20,642 nucleotides of DNA from E44-bin32 sp041573795 (GTDB taxonomy: Bacteria; Chloroflexota; Anaerolineae; Anaerolineales; E44-bin32), in contig JBFFQB010000059.1 of assembly GCA_041573795.1 (NCBI GenBank), positions 1 to 20,642 on the forward strand. The letters run 5' to 3'. Position numbers and translations under genes: made by a program. The notes under the pieces were generated by a model. It had not been told where the DNA came from. It did not search any database and saw nothing but the letters and a program-made list of their open reading frames with translations. This document shows, piece by piece, positions 15,774 to 20,642 of this stretch (its first letter is position 1; every line of letters begins with the position of its first letter).

Positions 15774-16169
15774 CAGCAATCACTCGGGGGATAGTCCGCC
15801 TGAGTGTAAGATCACTGAACCAGACTGTGAAGTTAAGTATGGTGAGTATTTAGTTAACAAGTGATGAGAGTTCTTAACAACGATTAATTTATCATTAAGC
15901 CTTCCATATCCATTTGCTGAGAGTACAAATTCACAAGGGATCATGATCCTTCGGGGATCAGTGAGGATTGTGCTAGGGGTATTCGGCTGCTGGGTTCACA
16001 TCCAGCTGGCCTCTGGTGTAAAACGGTGGGCACGAACAGTTTCCGTAGGCCCGATCCTAACTCCAAAAAAGATCTAAACCACGGGGGGAATATCTTCCTA
16101 ATTTTAGGTAGCTGAGCATCATCAACTACGCAGTCTTTAACGTGGATGCTCGTCTCGTTCAGCGATTAC
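15774..16169. other. Non-coding region between hemH and the FTR1 gene (hem operon leader)
   Basis: No gene is found. The left part (about 15830-15900) is very AT-rich and should contain the hem promoter, but no convincing -35/-10 pair is evident. It holds TTAACAA twice in the same orientation (15854-15860 and 15874-15880, exactly 20 nt apart) and GATTAATTTATCATTA (15882-15897), a poor Fur-like match. Further right are TGATCC/GGATCA around TTCGG (15944-15960), preceded by another GGATCA (15939-15944), then GCTGG/CCAGC (15989-16006) and GAGCATC/GATGCTC (16114-16151). The latter could be a weak end signal for the FTR1 transcript. No known riboswitch core was recognised on either strand. Confidence 0.45.
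15854..15897 (-). promoter_or_regulatory. Candidate control region of the hem operon (phased TTAACAA repeats, AT-rich box)
   Basis: Two direct TTAACAA elements start at 15854 and 15874, two helical turns apart, next to the AT-rich GATTAATTTATCATTA. They lie 80-125 nt upstream of the hemH ATG, the usual place for a promoter with operators. On the minus strand the elements read TTGTTAA, which can serve as weak -35-like hexamers. No regulator is identified; Fur and the MerR-type protein of the same interval are candidates. Confidence 0.3.
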
Positions 16170-16997
16170 TCACGGTGCGGGTATAAGAGTCTCCTGGCTT
16201 CCCTTGAGATCCCAGCGAAAAGCTACCCAGATCAGCACGTAGTAACCAACGTAGGCTATAGCTTCAGTGAGTGAAGGGTTGCCGTTATAACCAAAGATGA
16301 TCTTCAGCGTTGTCCCCAGGAAGGACACTTCGTTCAGAATCGGGTTCAGATCATAGAGCGGGTCGAGGATCGCCGGCAGCCAGCCCACCTCGACGAACTC
16401 GTGGATGCCGTGGGCGAACAATCCCGCAGCGAAGAGGATGAGCAGCAAGCTAGTCACGGTGAAGAAGCTCTGAAGGTTAAGTCGGATCGTCGAAGCGGCC
16501 AGCGCCCAACCCAGGAGGATGGCTGAGGCGATTCCAAGCAGCCCTCCAACCAACGCCTGGCCGGAGCCTGACATGAGCGCGGCCGCGTTGAGGAATAAAG
16601 CAGTTTCCACTCCTTCGCGCAGCACGGCGAAGAAGGCAATGGAAAAAAGTGGCCAGGCGCCTTCACCCAGAGCTGCCTGCTTTACATCTTGTTCAAACCC
16701 GTTGCGGAGTTGGCGGCTGTTGCGCCGCATCCAGAAGATCATCCAAGTGAGCACACCAGCAGCGAGCAGCATCGTGATCCCTTCAAAGATCTCCTCAGCC
16801 GCACCTTCCAGCGAGACGCCGATGTAGCCCAGGATTGCGGCCGATGCGATGCTGATCACGACCGCAGCCGCCACGCCAACCCAGATCGATCGTTTGTACT
16901 TGTGCTGGCCAAGTTTGGTCAACGCCCCCAACGCAAGACCGATGATGAGTGCGGCTTCCAGCCCTTCCCGGATACCGATCAAGTAGCTTGCCAACAT
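16170..16997 (-). CDS. FTR1-family iron permease (EfeU-like)
   Basis: This 275-residue integral membrane protein has about seven hydrophobic segments and the two family-defining REXXE motifs, REGLE at 10-14 and REGVE at 127-131. Each sits in a helix and is thought to bind iron during transport. Length equals that of bacterial EfeU. In other bacteria EfeU works with EfeO and EfeB, and in yeast with a multicopper oxidase; neither type of partner is in the window. The ATG has GGAGG 8 nt upstream, inside the end of fur, and lies 3 nt after the fur stop, so fur and this gene form a two-gene operon behind the Fur box. Role: iron uptake, plausibly feeding HemH. Whether it carries ferrous or ferric iron is unknown. 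Confidence 0.93.
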   Translation of the reverse strand: MLASYLIGIREGLEAALIIGLALGALTKLGQHKYKRSIWVGVAAAVVISIASAAILGYIGVSLEGAAEEIFEGITMLLAAGVLTWMIFWMRRNSRQLRNGFEQDVKQAALGEGAWPLFSIAFFAVLREGVETALFLNAAALMSGSGQALVGGLLGIASAILLGWALAASTIRLNLQSFFTVTSLLLILFAAGLFAHGIHEFVEVGWLPAILDPLYDLNPILNEVSFLGTTLKIIFGYNGNPSLTEAIAYVGYYVLIWVAFRWDLKGSQETLIPAP

Positions 16998-17000
16998 AGA

Positions 17001-17447
17001 TTACGCCTCCGCGTTGAGTTTCGTTGAGCAAAGAATGCAATAGCCTTCGAAGCAAACGCAGCCATAGGTGATCTGCACCCCGATCTCCGCCGCAAGCTCG
17101 GTCCGAGCCTGCTGGATGCGCGCCGTCTCGAATTCGACCACCACGCCGCATGCCAGGCAGGTGAAGTGATAGTGCTCCGGCTTCAAAGTCGACTCGTATA
17201 CCTCGCGCTTGTGCTCCCGGGCGAAATAGCGTTGCTGAACCAGCCCCATTTCCTTCAACACGGAGAGCGTGCGGTAGATGGTCGCGAGGTTAATCTGACC
17301 CTGTAATTCCCGCGCCCGTTGCCAGATGGCCTCCGCATCTACATGCCCTTCGCTCTCCTCAATGATCTTCAGCACAAGCGCCCGCTGGGGGGTAAGCCGG
17401 TGCCCTATGGCGTGTAGCTTCTCGACGAACTCCTGCTTGTCGGACAT
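17001..17447 (-). CDS. fur: Fur-family metalloregulator
   Basis: This 148-residue protein has an N-terminal winged helix (HRLTPQRALVLKIIEES, then INLATIYRTLSVLKEMGLV) and a C-terminal metal-binding dimerisation domain. Structural zinc ligands are CLAC (97/100) and CILC (137/140), with His 92 and His 94 in EHYHFTC. The Glu in VVEFE favours Fur over the Asp typical of PerR. Near the C-terminus, where many Fur proteins have H-x-x-E before YG-C--C, this one reads YGCVCFEGYC, with two extra cysteines (130, 132). AGAGGA lies 14 nt before the ATG. A palindrome of the TGCAAATGA type sits about 28 bp upstream, suggesting autoregulation. Family membership is secure; the choice of Fur over PerR, Zur or Mur is inferred from the FTR1 partner. 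Confidence 0.88.
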   Translation of the reverse strand: MSDKQEFVEKLHAIGHRLTPQRALVLKIIEESEGHVDAEAIWQRARELQGQINLATIYRTLSVLKEMGLVQQRYFAREHKREVYESTLKPEHYHFTCLACGVVVEFETARIQQARTELAAEIGVQITYGCVCFEGYCILCSTKLNAEA

Positions 17448-18136
17448 ATTCGAATGATTTATCCTCTCGATTATTGCAAATGGTTCGCAATTGCATTATC
17501 TGTTAAGAGAGTAGCCAAGGTGAGTACCGTTCATCATGGGGTTGGAGGAAAATTGTCAGGTTTGAGCATTCAAGCTATGCGGGATGCAAAAGGTGTGCTG
17601 GCCGCATAGCTACATCCGTTCTAGTAACGGTGCTGGAATGTTGTATCGGTCTCCTCACCTGACCTATTGAACGCCTAACGACCTAATCATGTTCTCGTCA
17701 CACACAAGCCGGTCGGATCCGACTATAGTGGATGTGCGATCATTAGCATAAATGTGATAGTTGCCAAGGAACCCTTACAAAAGTGATTTGCAGGTCGATC
17801 GTGAAGAAAGAATTATCGCAGAGAGAGAAGGTTATGAGCCTAAGAAGGATGCTCAGAAATCAAACCGACAAGCAGAAGATCCCGAACGAGGTGATCGAGC
17901 TCACACCCTAGCTTTAATGTATTCACCTTAGCGCGGGAATTGACGAAGGATCTGTGAAATAACCTGACGATAATCTAGGACCATCCCTGCTAAAGCCCTT
18001 ATATGAAGACTTTCAACGAGGGCTTTAGCCTGACGGTCCATTACTCATAGATATGGATCTTGGCTAGCCACGCACCTATTACCTAAGATCGTCAGGCCAT
18101 CCCTTTTCCGGAAGCCTGACGATCCAAGTTGGTGCT
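17448..18136. other. Gene-free region between fur and the initiator tRNA with several inverted repeats
   Basis: About 690 nt without a convincing gene. Besides the Fur box it holds: a 10-bp repeat AGCTATGCGG/CCGCATAGCT (17573-17611, 19-nt loop); CCGTT/AACGG (17616-17630); the palindrome GTCGGATCCGAC (17712-17723); an 11-bp repeat GCTAAAGCCCT/AGGGCTTTAGC (17989-18029) with outer arms GGACC/GGTCC; and GATCGTCAGGC/GCCTGACGATC (18087-18124). CCTGACG occurs four times, counting both strands, between 17963 and 18121. Position at the inner edge of the right att-like repeat, where an integrase gene or its binding sites would be expected, makes it likely element-end DNA. I could not recognise an integrase remnant. 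Confidence 0.5.
17475..17495. promoter_or_regulatory. Fur box upstream of fur-FTR1
   Basis: The 21-bp dyad has half sites TGCAAATGG and GCAATTGCA around TTC. It differs at only a few positions from the TGCAAATGA-TTC-TCATTTGCA form of Fur box known from many bacteria. It lies about 28 bp upstream of the fur start, so Fur bound to metal would repress its own gene and the iron permease. No other site this good was seen in the window, including upstream of hemH. Confidence 0.7.
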
Positions 18137-18182
18137 CAGGTAGCGGGGCTAGGATTCGAACCTAGGACCTTCAGGTTATGAG
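18137..18182 (-). repeat. 46-bp direct repeat inside tRNA-fMet (candidate proximal att site)
   Basis: Identical base for base to 4189-4234. It runs from the first base of the anticodon loop through the T arm, acceptor 3' strand, discriminator A and CC, plus two bases. It leaves the tRNA gene intact, as integrative elements do by carrying a copy of the tRNA 3' part. The inverted repeat CAGG/CCTG around the anticodon loop is the sort of core site that tyrosine recombinases use. Confidence 0.85.
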
Positions 18183-18212
18183 CCTGACGAGCTGCCACTG
18201 CTCCACCCCGCA
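18139..18212 (-). tRNA. Initiator tRNA-Met (CAU)
   Basis: A full cloverleaf folds by hand. The acceptor stem is GCGGGG/CCCCGC, with an unpaired first position (U1 opposite U72) as is typical of bacterial initiators. The D stem is GAGC/GCTC with the initiator-type A11:U24 pair. The anticodon stem TCAGG/CCTGA carries loop CTCATAA, and the T stem CTAGG/CCTAG carries loop TTCGAAT. The discriminator is A, and CC of the CCA end is encoded. The third of the three consecutive G:C pairs usual in initiator anticodon stems is A29:U41 here. A strong promoter lies just upstream. Confidence 0.93.
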
Positions 18213-18238
18213 ACGATGCTCTGCCTTCAGCGTTGGAG

Positions 18239-18266
18239 ATTATAACACAGGGGTTATGACCGTCAA
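18239..18266 (-). promoter_or_regulatory. Sigma-70-type promoter of tRNA-fMet
   Basis: On the minus strand, TTGACG (18266-18261) and TATAAT (18244-18239) are 16 nt apart. The expected start is near 18232, some 20 nt before the mature tRNA 5' end. Both hexamers are at or near consensus. Confidence 0.8.
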
Positions 18267-18359
18267 GGATAAGCTTTACATAATAATCGTTCTGGATATT
18301 GAAGAAAACCTTAGGAGTGATGCTGCCCTGCCCCAACAGCTATCCAGACGATATTAGAA

Positions 18360-18743
18360 TTACTTCCCGAACAGTAACGCCCACCAAACCTGGAGCTTCG
18401 TGGGTGGCTCGGGATACTCACTGTCGGAGGATTCAGGCCTCGCGGGTGTCCCCGGAGGCGCAAGGGGAACGATCAGCACCTCACCTTCTCGGACGAGTTT
18501 GGCATCCGCCCGAGCCCATTCAGCAATCGCCGCTTCCCCTGTCGCGCCTGCCACCTGGGTCATGAGATCGGCCTGCTCGGTGCTCTTCGCAGCGACCTGA
18601 CCTTCAAGAATCTCAGCATCCTGTTCCAGCCGGCGCGCATCTGCCATACGACGGTTGAGATCGCCAATGATCAGTAGACCAGCGATCAGGATCATCACAA
18701 TCCAAAAAATGGATAGACGCCTTGCGTTGAACATCGATGCCAT
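18360..18743 (-). CDS. DivIC/FtsB-like septum formation initiator protein
   Basis: This 127-residue single-pass membrane protein has a short cytoplasmic N-terminus, a transmembrane segment at about 11-28 (IFWIVMILIAGLLIIGDL), and an extracytoplasmic coiled coil at about 30-62. A motif like the end of the septum-initiator family follows, AEWARADAKLVREGEVLIVPL (about 74-94), then a Pro-rich tail. FtsB/DivIC proteins form a complex with FtsL and FtsQ/DivIB that activates septal wall synthesis. GAGG stands 5 nt before ATG 18743; an in-frame ATG at 18734 is an alternative. It lies on the same strand as tRNA-Leu and smc. It belongs to the presumed chromosomal backbone outside the tRNA-bounded interval. 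The family is poorly conserved, so confidence rests on architecture and the EWAR-like motif. Confidence 0.75.
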   Translation of the reverse strand: MASMFNARRLSIFWIVMILIAGLLIIGDLNRRMADARRLEQDAEILEGQVAAKSTEQADLMTQVAGATGEAAIAEWARADAKLVREGEVLIVPLAPPGTPARPESSDSEYPEPPTKLQVWWALLFGK

Positions 18744-18787
18744 CTCGGCCTCATCTTACCCAAACCCGGTCTAGGCAGCAAGTTAGA

Positions 18788-18813
18788 CAAAACAAAAGCC
18801 CCGACCGGGGCTT
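18788..18813 (-). terminator. Intrinsic terminator after tRNA-Leu
   Basis: On the minus strand a 7-bp stem AAGCCCC/GGGGCTT with a 4-nt loop (18796-18813) is followed by TTGTTTTG. It lies 9 nt past the tRNA-Leu 3' end and upstream of the division gene, so the tRNA is a separate transcript. Confidence 0.85.
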
Positions 18814-18821
18814 CATTCATA

Positions 18822-18906
18822 TGCCGAAGGTGGGAGTTGAACCCACATGAGCATAAAGCTCACTGCGCCCTGAACGCAGCGCGTCTGCCAATTCCGCCAC
18901 TTCGGC
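18822..18906 (-). tRNA. tRNA-Leu (CAG)
   Basis: This is an 85-nt class II tRNA. The acceptor stem is GCCGAAG/CTTCGGC, the anticodon stem CTGCG/CGCAG has loop TTCAGGG (anticodon CAG), the long variable arm is TGAGC...GCTCA, and the T arm is TGGG TTCAACT CCCA-like. The discriminator is A; CCA is not encoded. The extended variable arm with anticodon CAG identifies leucine. Confidence 0.95.
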
Positions 18907-18916
18907 TCGCCCCGAT

Positions 18917-18945
18917 ATTCTACCCGAAGGTATGCTTTTCATCAA
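18917..18945 (-). promoter_or_regulatory. Promoter of tRNA-Leu
   Basis: On the minus strand, TTGATG (18945-18940) and TAGAAT (18922-18917) are 17 nt apart, ending 10 nt before the tRNA 5' end. It sits between the smc stop and the tRNA. Confidence 0.7.
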
Positions 18946-18992
18946 CGCAAGGAACGTGCCAGCGGGCTTCCAGCCGATCCTGGCTTTTTCAT

Positions 18993-20642
18993 CTAGTCTG
19001 CGGCGATCTGGCGGGCAGCCTCCTCCAAATTCATACTGATCACTTTACTGGCTGTATCGGCACCCATACTGACGCCATAGACAACCTCTGCGGCTTGCAC
19101 GGTTAAACGGTTATGCGTAATCAGAATGAACTGGGTATCCTGGCTGAGCTCTTTCAACATCTCGATGAAGCGAGCCACGTTGGTCTCGTCGAGCATGGCA
19201 TCGACCTCATCTAAAACACAAAAAGGCGTTGGCGAAACTTTCAAAAGGGCGAAGATCAATGCGGAGGCGGTCAAACTACGCTCGCCACCAGATAGCATGG
19301 CCAAGCTCTGCATCCTTCGCCCAGGAAGCCTCGCTTCAATATCGATGCCTGTTTGCGTGAGGTCATCCGGCTGGGTTAATTCGAGCCGAGCCGAGCCACC
19401 ACCAAACAGACGGGTGAAGCTCTCTTTGAAGGCCGTTGCCACGGCTTCATACGTGACCCGAAACTCTCGCTCCATGAGTACATCCAACTCGGCGATGACC
19501 TCATGGATCTGCGCTTCGGCTTTTCGCAAGTCATCAACCTGGGAGGTAAGAAACTCGACACGAGAACTCACCTCTTTGTACTCGCGCCTCGCCTCAGGAT
19601 TTACCGGCCCCATTCTTCGAAGCTGCATGCGCAGTTGCTTGATCTGTGTCTCTACTTCCAGCGGTAGGCTTTCGACCCGTGCCAGGCGCTCGACGATCCC
19701 TTCAAATGGGAGCGGTTCCTGGGCAGCTAAATCTTCAGTCTCGTCGAAGGCAACCAAACCGAAATCATCAACGATACGCCTTTGCATGCTCATGAGCTCT
19801 TCCTGCTTACGCGCGAGGGTTATCTGAGCTCGGGAGTGTCCACGTTCAATCGCCTGGGTTTGCATGCGAATATCGACTTCACCGGTTTCGAGTTCGGTGC
19901 GACGACGCTCCGCCTTAGCCAGGGCCTCTTCCGCCGGCTGCATCTCTGCCTCAAGTGCTGCTAAGCGCTGTTCGACCTCAGTGAGCTTCTCTGTCGCTTC
20001 TTTCGATTGTGTCTCCAAAGTCTCGAGTTCAGCCTCATTCGCACTCCCCCGCTCGCGGCGGAGATCGAGGTCATGGTTCAGCATGTCCAGGCGTGCTTGT
20101 AAACCCTCATAGACCATGACCGTGCTTTCTAATTCGTTACGCAATCGATCCAGGTTGGCCTCAGCTTCGAGCATGGGCTCACTTAATTGTGTTGTTTCTA
20201 AGGCCTCGACCGCACGCTGGAAATCACGCTCAAGCCGTTTGCGTTGTTCTTGAATATCCTGACCTTGTTCTTGTAAAGCCTCAAGATCTCGTGTTGTTTG
20301 GGCGAGATCCTGTTCAAGATCCTCCACACGGGCTTGTCTTTGAGCCAGGTCACTCTGAAGCGTTGCAAATTGCAGCCGCAACATACTCAATTTTTGGCGT
20401 GATGGATCAAGCTCTGCGTGGATCGATTGGCGCTCTTCCCCCAGCGCCTTAAGCCTTGATTGCCCCTCGTCTAACGAACGCTGTAGATCGGAAACGCTCG
20501 CCTCAACCTTCGACAACGCTTGGTTCGCTTGTTCAAGATCTCCTACCGCCTTCTCGCTTTGCTCGAGCTCACGCTCAACCTGACGTCCGCGTCCGATCAG
20601 CACCTGTCCGCCCGGCATGAAGACATCACCCGCCAAAGTGAT
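18993..20642 (-). CDS. smc: Chromosome segregation ATPase SMC (C-terminal part, 5' end outside window)
   Basis: About 549 C-terminal residues of SMC; the frame is open through the right edge, so the N-terminal head, first coiled coil and most of the hinge are missing. The visible part begins at the end of the hinge (AGDVFMPGGQVLIGRGRQ, a GG-x-GRG-like end). It continues with about 380 residues of Glu/Gln/Leu-rich coiled coil and ends in the C-terminal ABC-type head. The head has the signature LSGGERSLTASAL (about 448-460) and Walker B FCVLDEVDAMLDE (about 472-484). SMC dimers with ScpA and ScpB organise and segregate chromosomes. The gene ends 86 nt before tRNA-Leu. Its G+C is lower than that of the hem genes. 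Assignment is secure. Confidence 0.97.
   Translation of the reverse strand: MTLAGDVFMPGGQVLIGRGRQVERELEQSEKAVGDLEQANQALSKVEASVSDLQRSLDEGQSRLKALGEERQSIHAELDPSRQKLSMLRLQFATLQSDLAQRQARVEDLEQDLAQTTRDLEALQEQGQDIQEQRKRLERDFQRAVEALETTQLSEPMLEAEANLDRLRNELESTVMVYEGLQARLDMLNHDLDLRRERGSANEAELETLETQSKEATEKLTEVEQRLAALEAEMQPAEEALAKAERRRTELETGEVDIRMQTQAIERGHSRAQITLARKQEELMSMQRRIVDDFGLVAFDETEDLAAQEPLPFEGIVERLARVESLPLEVETQIKQLRMQLRRMGPVNPEARREYKEVSSRVEFLTSQVDDLRKAEAQIHEVIAELDVLMEREFRVTYEAVATAFKESFTRLFGGGSARLELTQPDDLTQTGIDIEARLPGRRMQSLAMLSGGERSLTASALIFALLKVSPTPFCVLDEVDAMLDETNVARFIEMLKELSQDTQFILITHNRLTVQAAEVVYGVSMGADTASKVISMNLEEAARQIAAD

Larger units (their letters stand above)
4189..18182. mobile_element. Putative tRNA-integrated genomic island carrying heme-biosynthesis and iron genes
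   Basis: The interval is bounded by the 46-bp direct repeat; the distance between equivalent points is 13,948 bp. The intact tRNA sits at the right end and points leftwards, so the interval lies directly downstream of its 3' end, with the truncated copy at the far end. This is the topology expected after integration. All genes inside are on the minus strand and concern heme, iron or regulation. Hand counts of single 60-base lines give G+C of 41/60 (line 9121, hemE) and 40/60 (line 12661, hemC), against 33/60 (line 19621, smc) and 34/60 (line 1681, peptidase) outside, and 24/60 (line 4921) in the MerR-type gene. No integrase, transposase or conjugation gene is visible. The island is an inference; a chance tRNA fragment duplication is the alternative. 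Confidence 0.5.

Noticed and set aside
15882..15897. GATTAATTTATCATTA as a Fur box for hemH
   Set aside because: Agreement with the Fur dyad is poor and far below that of the site at 17475-17495; AT-rich sequence alone explains it.
15914..15930. CTGAGAGTAC as a possible TPP riboswitch core
   Set aside because: CTGAGA is present but the other conserved TPP elements are absent in the surroundings on either strand; no thiamine gene is nearby.
17834..17911. 25-codon open frame starting with ATG after GAGAGAGAAGG
   Set aside because: The purine-rich run is very close to the ATG, the peptide matches nothing known to me, and nothing else supports it. It could be an element remnant but cannot be claimed.
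1..20642. CRISPR array, insertion sequence or prophage genes
   Set aside because: No regularly spaced repeats and no transposase, integrase, capsid or terminase motifs were seen on either strand.

Overview
The window looks like the chromosome of a Chloroflexota bacterium, possibly Anaerolineae. This is an inference: the clues are secreted proteins with Pro/Thr-rich linkers, a regulator joining a MerR-type DNA-binding domain to an RsbRD-like domain, and the general look of the proteins. No rRNA or taxonomic marker is present, so the placement is tentative.

Layout from left to right. Positions 1-724 hold no convincing gene. Two plus-strand genes for exported proteins follow: a thermolysin-type (M4) metallopeptidase with a C-terminal FnIII-like domain (725-2596), and a lipoprotein alpha/beta hydrolase (2975-4132, start corrected to TTG). 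Each ends in a clear hairpin. At 4189-4234 lies an orphan 46-bp copy of the 3' part of a tRNA gene. From there to 17447 every gene is on the minus strand. Read in the direction of transcription they are fur and an FTR1 iron permease (two genes, with a strong Fur-box-like palindrome in front), then a compact operon hemH-hemA-hemC-hemD-hemB-(radical SAM/SPASM)-hemE-hemY-hemL-(small four-helix membrane protein), then an AT-rich MerR/RsbRD-type regulator. The right flank holds an initiator tRNA-Met, a DivIC/FtsB-like division protein, tRNA-Leu(CAG) and the C-terminal half of smc, which runs off the window.

How the genes work together: HemA and HemL make 5-aminolevulinate from Glu-tRNA, HemB, HemC and HemD make uroporphyrinogen III, and HemE makes coproporphyrinogen III. 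HemY and HemH supply porphyrin oxidation and iron insertion. No HemF, HemN or HemQ is present. The radical SAM/SPASM enzyme inside the operon is the obvious candidate for the missing decarboxylation step. FTR1 and Fur would supply and control iron.

The most striking observation is that the whole iron/heme block is bounded by a perfect 46-bp direct repeat. One copy is the anticodon-loop-to-3'-end part of the intact initiator tRNA (18137-18182); the other is the orphan fragment (4189-4234), in the same orientation. That is the geometry left by tyrosine-recombinase integration at a tRNA gene. The interval (13,948 bp) may therefore be a horizontally acquired heme-biosynthesis island that has lost, or never carried, its integrase.
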